NCBI RefSeq assembly: GCF_006352025.1
Contig: NZ_CP040936.1
Coordinates: 3,164,001-3,228,000 of the forward strand
DNA: 64,000 nucleotides
Origin: Hymenobacter sp. DG01
Lineage (GTDB): Bacteria; Bacteroidota; Bacteroidia; Cytophagales; Hymenobacteraceae
Reading direction: 5' to 3'
The translations under genes and the position numbers were made by a program. Every line of letters begins with the position of its first letter. Within the stretch, counting starts at the first letter, position 1. Of the stretch, positions 33,717 through 41,907 are shown piece by piece. A model generated the notes under the pieces. That model saw nothing but the letters and a program-made list of their open reading frames with translations, was not told the DNA's origin and made no database searches.

Positions 33717-35408
33717 TTATTTCTTGGCTTGGTTGTACAGCTCGCCGGTAGCTTTGTCGCGGTCCACTTTGGCTACTAGCACGTCGTAAAGGGCGGCGTA
33801 ATAGTTGGTCTGGGCCTCGCGCAGGGAAGTTTCGGCGGTTACTACCTCAATGTTAGAGCCCACACCTTCCTTAAACTTGATGCGGGATACGCGGGCTACT
33901 TCATCGGCCAGGTCGAGGTTGGCGCGCTGGTTGTCCAGCACATCCAGGGCGTTGATGAGGGTAGTACGGCTCTGGGCATCCTGCAGATCAATGCTTTGGC
34001 GCAGCGTCTCGAAGCTCCGCTCAATGGTTTGCTGCTGAATGCGGGCCTGCTGCACCTGGTACTTGCGGCGGAAACCGTCGAACACCGGAATCTGCAGGCT
34101 CAGGCCCACGTTGCCGAAGCCAAACCAGTTCTGATTAGGGAAGCCGTTTGAGTTCCGGGAGTCGGGCCCCCGGAAGGCAAACAGGTCGCGGCCGGTTAGC
34201 CCCGAGCCCGAGAAGCCATAGGCAGCCGTGGCTAACAACCGGGGGTAGGCACCGGCCCGGCGGTTAGCCAGGTCCAGACCAGCCAGGGCCTGCTGGGTTT
34301 CCAGCGTGCTGAACTCAATGCGGTTGTTGTAGTTGAAGGTAGCCGAAAGCTGGCCGGTACGCCCTCCACTCAGGGCCGTTTGCTGATCCTGGCGGTTCTG
34401 GGCATCAGTGCTACCAGAGCCGGCAGGAGCAGCGGGTAGTTGGCCCAAACCAGTTGCTCCGGCACCGGTAGCAAAGCTGGCAGCACCCAGGCGCTGGCGC
34501 AGGGCGCCCGCATCCACCACAGCCGAGCTCAGCGAGTCGGTGAGCTGCACCTGCTGCTCCTGGGGCAGGCCCATCTGGAATTTCAGCAGGGCAATGCTCA
34601 GCTCCGTGAGGCGGCCTGCTTTCTGCTGCTCTACCACCAGGTTGTTGCGCTGCACCTGCAGGCGCTGCACATCCAGCTTCTCGGCAAAACCCGCCTTAAA
34701 GGTTTCATTGGTCTGGTACAGAAGCGTATCGAGGCGTTGCACGTTCCGCGACAAAAGCTGCAGACGTTCCCGGGCAACCAGCGTGCTATAGTAGGCTTTG
34801 CTGACCTGCTCCACCACGTCGATTTCAGCCTGCTGCGTCTGTTTTTTAGCCAGCTCCTCATACACCTTCGCCGCCCGCAGCCCGATCAGGTAAGCCCCAT
34901 CGAACAGCAGTTGCGACACGGAGGCGCTGGCGTTGCCGGCCCACCGAAGGCCAAAGGCAAAGGCCTGCGGCGGTACCGGATCAGCGGGTAAGGTCACGTC
35001 GGTGAGGTTAACGGTTTGCCCACCCTGCGCAGCCGCAATATCGGCGGCGGTCAGCGTGGTGGCGGTTTGACCGCCGCCCAGAGCACCGAAGTTTACCAGC
35101 GCTTTCTGCAGCTTAAAGTTGTCGGCGGCGTTGGCCGCTACATTCACCTGCGGCAACCCAGCCGACCGGACTTCGCCTATCCGCGCACGAGCGGTCTGCT
35201 CGCCCAGGCGTGTGGCCAACAACGACGACTTGTTCTTAATGGCGTAATCAACGGCCTGTTGCAACGACAGGGGCATGTTGTCCACTATGGCAGTCGGCTG
35301 GCTGACCGACGCTGGCCGCGTGGCCGGAGCCTGCGCCAGCGCGGCACCGGCGGGGGCCACCAGGCCCGGACCCGCGGCCAGCAACAAAACGCGAAGGTTC
35401 TTTTTCAT
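33717..35408 (-). CDS. TolC family outer-membrane efflux protein
   Basis: A 563-residue outer-membrane channel subunit with a signal peptide (about 1-26, GAALAQAPA) and two OEP repeats. The first repeat starts with LSLQQAVDYAIKNKSSLLA, and the second contains IPVFDGFRRKYQVQQARI and FKEGVGSNIEVVTAETSL. A Gly/Ser/Gln-rich insertion sits near the middle (about 300-345). It forms the trimeric exit duct for the pump encoded downstream. It lies 23 bases after the tetR stop, so it is co-transcribed with it. Confidence 0.92.
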   Translation of the reverse strand: MKKNLRVLLLAAGPGLVAPAGAALAQAPATRPASVSQPTAIVDNMPLSLQQAVDYAIKNKSSLLATRLGEQTARARIGEVRSAGLPQVNVAANAADNFKLQKALVNFGALGGGQTATTLTAADIAAAQGGQTVNLTDVTLPADPVPPQAFAFGLRWAGNASASVSQLLFDGAYLIGLRAAKVYEELAKKQTQQAEIDVVEQVSKAYYSTLVARERLQLLSRNVQRLDTLLYQTNETFKAGFAEKLDVQRLQVQRNNLVVEQQKAGRLTELSIALLKFQMGLPQEQQVQLTDSLSSAVVDAGALRQRLGAASFATGAGATGLGQLPAAPAGSGSTDAQNRQDQQTALSGGRTGQLSATFNYNNRIEFSTLETQQALAGLDLANRRAGAYPRLLATAAYGFSGSGLTGRDLFAFRGPDSRNSNGFPNQNWFGFGNVGLSLQIPVFDGFRRKYQVQQARIQQQTIERSFETLRQSIDLQDAQSRTTLINALDVLDNQRANLDLADEVARVSRIKFKEGVGSNIEVVTAETSLREAQTNYYAALYDVLVAKVDRDKATGELYNQAKK

Positions 35409-35431
35409 ATGGGGAAAGCAGGTGATGAAGC

Positions 35432-36046
35432 TTATTCTTCTTCCGTCACATGACGGTATTCATTGATGAGCTTGTGGCCTTTCAGCGTAACCATGCCCAG
35501 CAGGAAATGCTCATTGCAGGCCATTTGCACGCGGGCCTGCTCAAACTGCGTGTGCGGAAAAATGTCGGGGTCAAAGAGAACATCAATCTGGGCCAGGCGC
35601 AGGCGCGAGAGCACCTCAATGTCCAGATCGGGGCGGTAGAGGCCCTCGGCCACGCCCCGCCGCAGGTTGGCCTGAATCTGGCTCAGGATGTATTTGTTTT
35701 TGTGGGCGTGAAACAGATTCCAGGCGGCCGGGTAGTACTTGCGCAGATCATGAATGGCCGAGGGGTTCACGTTGGCAAACTGCCGTTTGGCCCAATCCAT
35801 CATCTGCACCATCTCATCCACGGCGTTGCTGGCCTGCCCAATAATTCCCTCGCACTCGCCCTGCACCCCGTTTAAATGGGTACTGATGACGGCCGATACA
35901 ATCTGGTCCTTGTTTTCATACCACTTATAGAGCGTCTTCTTTGAGATGCCCAGGTGGCTGGCAATGTCATCCATCGACACGCTCTTAATCCCGTTGCGGG
36001 TAAAGAGGCTGAGGGATTCCTGTAAAATTCGATCCTTGATTTCCAT
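35432..36046 (-). CDS. TetR/AcrR family transcriptional regulator
   Basis: A 204-residue repressor. The N-terminal helix-turn-helix (about 8-50) has SLFTRNGIKSVSMDDIASHL and GISKKTLYKWYENKDQIV. The C-terminal ligand-binding domain is less conserved and includes HDLRKYYPAAWNLFHAHK. It is the first gene of the efflux operon, so a likely autorepressor of all four genes. An 8-bp inverted repeat with 12-base spacing directly upstream of its promoter is a good operator candidate. Confidence 0.9.
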   Translation of the reverse strand: MEIKDRILQESLSLFTRNGIKSVSMDDIASHLGISKKTLYKWYENKDQIVSAVISTHLNGVQGECEGIIGQASNAVDEMVQMMDWAKRQFANVNPSAIHDLRKYYPAAWNLFHAHKNKYILSQIQANLRRGVAEGLYRPDLDIEVLSRLRLAQIDVLFDPDIFPHTQFEQARVQMACNEHFLLGMVTLKGHKLINEYRHVTEEE

Positions 36047-36057
36047 GGCTACGGCCG

Positions 36058-36065
36058 CAAAGATA
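36058..36065 (-). promoter_or_regulatory. -7 promoter element of the tetR-tolC-hlyD-RND operon
   Basis: The minus strand reads TATCTTTG, a perfect TAnnTTTG box, 12 bases before the tetR ATG. The -33 position falls inside the inverted repeat at 36070-36097. Confidence 0.55.
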
Positions 36066-36069
36066 CAAC

Positions 36070-36097
36070 GGAAACTTTTAATGAACCCGAAGTTTCC
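36070..36097. promoter_or_regulatory. candidate TetR operator (inverted repeat GGAAACTT)
   Basis: GGAAACTT (36070-36077) and AAGTTTCC (36090-36097) form a perfect 8-bp dyad with a 12-base spacer. It overlaps the -35/-33 zone upstream of the -7 box at 36058-36065, so bound TetR would block RNA polymerase. This is an inference from position and symmetry. Confidence 0.5.
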
Positions 36098-36272
36098 ATT
36101 AATTCTTTGCTATTCTTTCCCGGGCCTGCTCCCCCTGACGCAATAGCCTGACTTTTACTTTATTTTATCCGGCATTTTTTCGCTTACCCCCAGCGGGGCC
36201 CGCTGCCAGCGGCAGTGCACCTTAAGGACATTGCCGTACCTTGCCGGTGTATTCTTCCACTTATCTGAACCC

Positions 36273-36752
36273 ATGAAAATCCGGACTGGCTTCGGCTACG
36301 ACGTTCACCAGCTGCGGGAAGGCCTGCCCTTCTGGCTCGGCGGCATTCAGGTTCCGCACACCCACGGTGCTCTGGGCCACTCCGATGCCGACGTGCTTAT
36401 CCACGTTATCTGCGACGCGCTACTGGGCGCGGCCAACCTGCGCGACATCGGCTTTCATTTTCCTGACACCGATCCGCAGTATAAGGGCATTGACAGCAAG
36501 CGCCTGCTGGCTGAGGTAGTGCGCCTGCTGCAGGGGCGCGGCTACACCATTTCCAACATCGACTCCACCATCTGCCTCGAAGCCCCGAAAGTGAATCCCC
36601 ACATTCCGGAGATGCAGCGGGTGCTGGCCGAGGTAATGGGCATCCCCACGGACGATATCAGCATTAAGGCCACCACCACCGAAAAGCTGGGCTTTGTGGG
36701 CCGCCGCGAGGGGGTAGCTGCCTATGCCTCCGTGCTCATCGTGCAACCTTAA
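36273..36752 (+). CDS. ispF: 2-C-methyl-D-erythritol 2,4-cyclodiphosphate synthase
   Basis: A 159-residue MEP-pathway enzyme that cyclises CDP-ME 2-phosphate to MEcPP with loss of CMP. The zinc ligands Asp and His are in GYDVHQL near the N-terminus, with the third His in HSDADVLIHVICDALLGA. DIGFHFPDTDPQYKG and the nucleotide-binding TTTEKLGFVGRREG are present. The trimeric enzyme is cytosolic. The ATG at 36273 is right because an upstream start at 36231 would add residues absent from the family. No other isoprenoid genes lie nearby. Confidence 0.96.
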   Translation: MKIRTGFGYDVHQLREGLPFWLGGIQVPHTHGALGHSDADVLIHVICDALLGAANLRDIGFHFPDTDPQYKGIDSKRLLAEVVRLLQGRGYTISNIDSTICLEAPKVNPHIPEMQRVLAEVMGIPTDDISIKATTTEKLGFVGRREGVAAYASVLIVQP

Positions 36753-36755
36753 GGA

Positions 36756-36847
36756 GTGAACTGGTGAGTTTGTGAGATGGTGAGCTTGTCGTTCGGCTAT
36801 GCGCTCAAGACCAGCAGAACTATAAGCTCACAAACTCACCAGTTCAC
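36756..36847. repeat. 21-bp perfect inverted repeat between ispF and the M28 peptidase
   Basis: Arms 36756-36776 (GTGAACTGGTGAGTTTGTGAG region) and 36827-36847 are exact complements separated by 50 bases. The left arm starts three bases after the ispF stop; the right arm ends 42 bases before the peptidase ATG. Extra GGTGAGCTT-like words lie inside. Confidence 0.75.
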
Positions 36848-36889
36848 CACTTCCTACCCTTCCCACACCCCCATCCTTCTACCTCTTTT

Positions 36890-38596
36890 ATGAAGAAACA
36901 GTCCTTTCTGGCTTTCCTGCTGGCGGCCGGCGTAGCAACCGCTGCCGTGGCCCAGCAGGCGCCCGAGAAAATCAAGGTTAAGACCAAGCGCAAAGCCAAA
37001 ACCGAAGCGCCCTCCGCAGCCGAGCGAGCTGCTGACGCCGTGGATAAGGCAACGGCCGCTCCTGCCTCCGCCGACCTACCCCGCACCTACGCCGAAACCA
37101 TCACCCAGGCCGACCTTCGCCAGCACCTGACGGTATTGGCCTCGGATGCTTACGAGGGCCGCGAAACCGGGGAGAAAGGCCAGAAAATGGCCGCCGAGTA
37201 CATTGCCAACCGTTTCAAGGAGCTGGGCCTGCAAGGCCCGGTGCAGGGCTCAGACAACCCCTACCTCCAGCACTTCACCATGGTGCGCAGCACCTGGGCC
37301 GATGGCGCTACCCTGAAAGTAGGCGGCCAGACCTTTAAGTGGCTGACGGACTTCTATGCCGCCGGCAGCACCGGCTTCGCGCAGGAAACCGCCATTCAGC
37401 CGGTATTCGCCGGCTATGGCATCGAGCAGGACGGCTACTCCGACTACGCCGCCCTTGGCGACGTGAAAGGCAAAGACCTGCTGATTCTGATTGGTGAGCC
37501 CCAGAACGACAAGGGTACCGCCCTGCTCGGCAAAGACGGACAGGGAAGCAAATGGGGCCAGGACTACCGGGCCAAGCTGCAGCTAGCTTCCCAGAAAGGT
37601 GCCCGCTCGGTGTTCTTTGTGGACTTTAACCCCAACAGCAACTTCGAGAAGATGGCGGCGCGCATGACGCCCTACATCAGCCGCCCCAGCATTGCGTTTA
37701 AAGATGCGGCTCCGGGTACGGCGCGCGCCACGGCGTTTTTCGTGTCGCCGGCCGTTGGCTACAAAATGCTGGGTAGCAACGCAGCAGCCGTAACCAAGTA
37801 CACCACTGGCATCAACAAAGCGGGCAAGCCTACGGCTACCCCCTTCAAGCCTGCCAAAGCGTTGGTGAAGGCCGCCAAGAAAACCGAAGATTTCACCACC
37901 GAGAACGTGCTGGGCTACCTCGAAGGCACCGACAAGAAGGACGAAATAATGGTGCTTTCGGCTCACTACGACCACATCGGCATCATTAACGGCGAGGTGC
38001 ACAACGGCGCCGACGACGACGGCTCGGGCACGGTAACGGTGCTGGAAATGGCCGAAGCCTTCGTGAAAGCCAAGGCCGAAGGCCACGGTCCGCGCCGCAG
38101 CGTGCTGTTCCTGACGGTGACGGGCGAGGAAAAAGGCCTGCTGGGCTCGGAGTACTACACCGACCACCCCATCTTCCCGCTGGCCAACACCGTAGTGGAC
38201 CTGAATACCGACATGGTAGGCCGCACCGACAAGGACCACGAAGGCAAGGGTGAATACGTGTACGTAATTGGCTCAGACAAGCTCAGCTCCCAGCTGCACC
38301 AGATTCTGCTGGATCAGAACCAGAAGTACACCCAGATCGACCTCGACTTCCGCTACAACGACCCCGAGGATCCGAACCGCTTCTACTACCGCTCCGACCA
38401 CTACAACTTCGCGAAGCACCGCATTCCGGTGGCCTTTTTCTTCAACGGCGTGCATGATGACTACCACGGCGCCGGCGATGAAGTGGAGAAGATTGAGTTT
38501 CCGCAGATGGAGAAGCGCGCCCGCCTAGTGTTCTACACCGCTTGGGAACTGGCCAACCGCGACCAGCGCATCGTGGTGGACTCGAACAAGAAATAA
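36890..38596 (+). CDS. secreted M28 family zinc aminopeptidase
   Basis: A 568-residue exported peptidase. The signal peptide ends near AVAQQ, and a Lys/Ala-rich segment (about 24-60) follows. The M28 domain is split by a PA-like insertion (about 150-300), seen in QPVFAGYGIEQDGYSDYA. The co-catalytic zinc site is clear: HYDHIG, then HNGADDDGSGT, GEEKGLLGSEYY with general base Glu, NTDMVGRTD, and a final His near DHYNFAKH. It should release N-terminal amino acids in the periplasm or outside. There is no T9SS tail. Confidence 0.92.
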   Translation: MKKQSFLAFLLAAGVATAAVAQQAPEKIKVKTKRKAKTEAPSAAERAADAVDKATAAPASADLPRTYAETITQADLRQHLTVLASDAYEGRETGEKGQKMAAEYIANRFKELGLQGPVQGSDNPYLQHFTMVRSTWADGATLKVGGQTFKWLTDFYAAGSTGFAQETAIQPVFAGYGIEQDGYSDYAALGDVKGKDLLILIGEPQNDKGTALLGKDGQGSKWGQDYRAKLQLASQKGARSVFFVDFNPNSNFEKMAARMTPYISRPSIAFKDAAPGTARATAFFVSPAVGYKMLGSNAAAVTKYTTGINKAGKPTATPFKPAKALVKAAKKTEDFTTENVLGYLEGTDKKDEIMVLSAHYDHIGIINGEVHNGADDDGSGTVTVLEMAEAFVKAKAEGHGPRRSVLFLTVTGEEKGLLGSEYYTDHPIFPLANTVVDLNTDMVGRTDKDHEGKGEYVYVIGSDKLSSQLHQILLDQNQKYTQIDLDFRYNDPEDPNRFYYRSDHYNFAKHRIPVAFFFNGVHDDYHGAGDEVEKIEFPQMEKRARLVFYTAWELANRDQRIVVDSNKK

Positions 38597-38603
38597 GCAG
38601 CTA

Positions 38604-38987
38604 TTACTCGCCCAGCGCCTGCTGAGCTTCCGCTGTTAACGCAAACCCTCGCCTGTGGCAGAACCGGAGTAACTCCCGGGTAACTGCCGCGGACGAGGGT
38701 TTGATGTAATAGGCTGTACTGTCGTCGTGGAAAGATAAAATGACTTTCTCCCGACGCAGAAAGCCTTCCGGTTCATAATCTACCCGCTTCAGTGCCGTAT
38801 ATTCGTGGTAGGCGGTCTGCGCGACCTTTACTTCCAGGCGGGTTGGGTACAGCACCAGCCGGGGACTCAGGTCGTTGCGGGAAGTGCCCGGAATAAAGCC
38901 CAGCATCCGGAAGCTGCTCTCAATAGCATCAATGGGTACCGGGACACCCTGGTCCGGAATGGGCTCAGGAATCTGAAAAACAGTCAT
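38604..38987 (-). CDS. hypothetical protein
   Basis: A 127-residue protein I do not recognise. It looks globular, with mixed alpha/beta, no signal peptide or membrane segment. Recognisable stretches are ESSFRMLGFIPGT, a beta-rich centre (RLEVKVAQTAYHEYTALKRVDY) and a helical end (AAVTRELLRFCHRRGFALTAE). Its start is only 23 bases from the divergent lutB start, so both promoters must overlap or lie within coding sequence. It converges on the M28 gene with a 7-base gap. Confidence 0.6.
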   Translation of the reverse strand: MTVFQIPEPIPDQGVPVPIDAIESSFRMLGFIPGTSRNDLSPRLVLYPTRLEVKVAQTAYHEYTALKRVDYEPEGFLRREKVILSFHDDSTAYYIKPSSAAVTRELLRFCHRRGFALTAEAQQALGE

Positions 38988-39010
38988 TCGTAAACTAGCG
39001 GAAATAGGTG

Positions 39011-40414
39011 ATGGAGCAACTTTCGAAATCTGTGCTGACGAAACCTAGTCAATTTCAGAAAGACAGCGAGGCTAAGGCGTTCGACTTGGAGCACCGGCGT
39101 AAAATCCGCTTTAACATTGGCAAGTACAACGCGGCCGTACAAACGGGCCTGGGCTTCTACCAGGACCACGAGCTGGCGCGGGCGCGGGCTTCCTACCTCA
39201 AAACTCAGGTCATCAACCATCTGGACGAATATCTGCTGCAGTTCGAGGAAAAGTTCACGGCTCGGGGCGGCAAGGTCATCTGGGCTCAGAACGCGGAGGA
39301 AGCGTTGTTTGAGGTCGGCAAGATTATGGAGCGCCGCCAGGCCCGTACCGTGGTGAAGGCCAAGAGCATGACCACCGAGGAAATTCACCTGAACAAGTAC
39401 CTCGAGAAGCGCGGCATTGAGTCGGTGGAGACGGACCTGGGCGAGTTTATCGTGCAGCTAAACGGGGAGCGGCCCTACCACATCGTGACGCCGGCCATGC
39501 ACCTGAGCAAGCTTGATATTGCCGATATCTTCGTGAAGCATCTGGGCATCGAGTACACCGATGACGCCCAGAAGCTGGTGCTCACGGCCCGCCACCTCCT
39601 GCGCGACAAATACACGTCGGCCGAGGTAGGCATTACGGGTGGCAACTTCATCATTGCCGACACCGGTGCCATTGCCGTCACCGAAAACGAAGGCAACGCC
39701 CGTCTTTCGGCCACCTTCCCGAAAACCCACATTGCCATTGTGGGCATTGAAAAGGTGATTCCGCGCCTGCAGGACCTGGATTTGTTCTGGCCCCTGCTCA
39801 GCACCAGCGGCACGGGCCAGCAAGTGACGGTGTACAACACCATTTACACCGGTCCGCGCCAGCCCCTGGAAAAGGACGGCCCGGAGGAAATGTTCGTGAT
39901 TCTGCTCGATAACGGCCGCACCAACCTGCTGGCCCAGCCCGACAAGCGCGAGGCCCTGAACTGCATTCGGTGCGGAGCTTGCCTGAACATTTGCCCCGTG
40001 TACAAGAACATTGGCGGCCACACCTACGAGGCTACTTATTCCGGCCCTATCGGCTCCGTGATTACGCCCCACCTCTCGGGCATGGCCGAAAATAAGCACC
40101 TGAGCTACGCCAGCAGCCTGTGCGGCGCCTGCACCTCGGTGTGCCCGGTGAAAATTCCTATCCACAACATTCTGCTCAAAAACCGGCAGCAGAGCGTGCA
40201 GGAAGGCCTTACCGATAAAGAGGAGCGCCGGGCTATTGGCCTGTGGCTGCACGGCATGAAGCACCGCTGGGTGTGGGACCTGGTCCCGGCTTCAGCCAAA
40301 AACTGGGTACTAAGCCGCTTGCTAGGAGAAGTGGGCTGGAGCAAGCGTCGCGATGCCGTACAGGTAGCGCCCAAAACTTTCCGGCAGCTCTGGAAGGAGC
40401 AGCCCAAAAAGTAA
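39011..40414 (+). CDS. lutB: LutB-like lactate utilization iron-sulfur protein
   Basis: A 467-residue protein of the LutB/YkgF family, part of the LutABC L-lactate oxidation complex. An N-terminal LUD domain (about 60-300) includes VVKAKSMTTEEIHLN and GITGGNFIIADTGAIAVTENEGN. Two 4Fe-4S clusters follow: CIRCGACLNICPVY and CGACTSVCPV. The C-terminal part resembles the LutB tail (WVWDLVPASAKNWVL). The ATG at 39011 follows a GTG at 39008, either of which may be used. The usual partners LutA and LutC are absent from this window. Confidence 0.9.
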   Translation: MEQLSKSVLTKPSQFQKDSEAKAFDLEHRRKIRFNIGKYNAAVQTGLGFYQDHELARARASYLKTQVINHLDEYLLQFEEKFTARGGKVIWAQNAEEALFEVGKIMERRQARTVVKAKSMTTEEIHLNKYLEKRGIESVETDLGEFIVQLNGERPYHIVTPAMHLSKLDIADIFVKHLGIEYTDDAQKLVLTARHLLRDKYTSAEVGITGGNFIIADTGAIAVTENEGNARLSATFPKTHIAIVGIEKVIPRLQDLDLFWPLLSTSGTGQQVTVYNTIYTGPRQPLEKDGPEEMFVILLDNGRTNLLAQPDKREALNCIRCGACLNICPVYKNIGGHTYEATYSGPIGSVITPHLSGMAENKHLSYASSLCGACTSVCPVKIPIHNILLKNRQQSVQEGLTDKEERRAIGLWLHGMKHRWVWDLVPASAKNWVLSRLLGEVGWSKRRDAVQVAPKTFRQLWKEQPKK

Positions 40415-40492
40415 AGCCCCTACCCCCTCAACTTCCGGCAAGGTTCAGCAGTAGAAGGCAGGCGGCGGTAATGCTGCTCTTGCTTTCTCTCT

Positions 40493-41542
40493 ATGCTATT
40501 TGCGCTCAAAGGGCTGGCCTTGCTGGTCGGCCTGTTCCTGGTGACTGTTACGGTGCTGGCGGCCATCCGCTCGTTTGTGCTGCCCCGCAACGAATCTGTG
40601 CTCCTGAACAACTGGATTTTCACGAGTATCCGGTGGATATTCATGGTTATGGCCTCCTGGGGCCGCACCTACGGGCAGCGCGACCGGATAATGGCGCTGT
40701 ACGCGCCCGTGGGGCTGGTGGCCCTGCCCATTGCCTGGCTGGGGGTAGTCAGTTTCGGATACACTGCTATTTTCTGGGCCCTGGGCGAAGGCGACCTGGA
40801 CCGCTGCTACCGCATCAGCAACAGCTCCCTGCTCACGCTGGGGTCCGAGGAACCAAGTGAGGGGGTGGTGGCTACCGTCATGTCGTACTCGGAGGCTACG
40901 CTGGGGTTGTTACTCCTGACGCTGCTGATTTCCTACCTCCCCACCATCTACCAGGCCTACTCCCGCCGCGAGCTGGTAATAGCCCGCCTCGATTTGCGCA
41001 CGGGTACCTCCAGCTCCACAGTGGGCCTGATCCGGTGGGTGCACCAGACCGGCTCCATCTCCGATGAGAAGGAGCAGTGGCAGTATTGGGAGGAGTGGTT
41101 TGTGGAAATAGAGGAAAGTCACACCTCTCTGCCCATCCTCTCCTTTTTCCGCTCGCCGCAGCCGGGCCGTTCCTGGGTTATGGCCGCCGATATTATTCTG
41201 GAAACGGCCGCCCTGCTGCTCAGTACAGTAGATGCCCCGCGCAACCCCCATATGGTGCTGTGCTTCAAAGCGGGCTGCCTGGCTATTAACCGGGTGTCGC
41301 GCTTTTTCAAGTTTGAAGCCGATACCAAGGAGCCCGAGCCGCCCAGCGACAAAGAGCCCGTAGAAGACCCCAAGTACCAGGATTTTCAGAAGGCCTGCCA
41401 AGAGCTGCAAGAGGCCGGCGTTCCGCTGCTATCCGACCAGCAGGCAGCCTGGCACAAGTACCAGAAGCTGCGCGGCGAGTACGCCGAGGCCATCCATTAC
41501 CTGGCCAACCTGACCATGGCCCCGCAGATTAAGCCCATCTAG
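40493..41542 (+). CDS. putative ion-channel-like membrane protein
   Basis: A 349-residue protein with an N-terminal helix (5-25), a second helix (about 68-97), a re-entrant-like segment SNSSLLTLGSEEP (109-121) and a third helix (about 131-153) ending in YQAYSRRE. The helix-loop-helix order resembles a two-TM K+ channel pore, including the post-filter sequence TLGLLLLTLLISYL, but the filter reads TLGSE (115-119) rather than TVGYGD. The C-terminal 190 residues are cytosolic and helical. Function is therefore uncertain. It lies 78 bases after lutB on the same strand. Confidence 0.55.
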   Translation: MLFALKGLALLVGLFLVTVTVLAAIRSFVLPRNESVLLNNWIFTSIRWIFMVMASWGRTYGQRDRIMALYAPVGLVALPIAWLGVVSFGYTAIFWALGEGDLDRCYRISNSSLLTLGSEEPSEGVVATVMSYSEATLGLLLLTLLISYLPTIYQAYSRRELVIARLDLRTGTSSSTVGLIRWVHQTGSISDEKEQWQYWEEWFVEIEESHTSLPILSFFRSPQPGRSWVMAADIILETAALLLSTVDAPRNPHMVLCFKAGCLAINRVSRFFKFEADTKEPEPPSDKEPVEDPKYQDFQKACQELQEAGVPLLSDQQAAWHKYQKLRGEYAEAIHYLANLTMAPQIKPI

Positions 41543-41907
41543 ATTTCCGAGGGAATACACGCGCTACCCCGCTTGGTACAACAGGCCCCTGCTCTACCCA
41601 ATAGCACCAAGGACTATTCGCCATGTCCGAAGCATGCCTTTTCGCCTTGGCTTGCAGTGGGACCGTTGAGTTTTTATATAACTCAATTTATACTTCATAT
41701 AATACCAAATTATCTTGCACTATTCGTTTTTATAGACAAGTAGGCTTTGGAAAGTACTGTTTTTGCATCTGAAATATATAATTATTTTAATTTATTATTG
41801 CTTTATTTTCATCAAAAATCATTAACCTTTCGTCTGATGGTGCGTTAAGGCCCCCATTGCTGCCTTAGTTGGCGGCTTTCCTTCTAGGCTTCTCATGTAT
41901 CATCATC
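41543..41907. other. AT-rich intergenic region upstream of a T9SS cargo gene
   Basis: 365 bases with no gene. The first third is GC-rich; about 41665-41830 is strongly AT-rich and should contain the promoter of the T9SS protein. I find no clear TAnnTTTG box near the start, nor a terminator hairpin after the channel-like gene. Confidence 0.5.
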
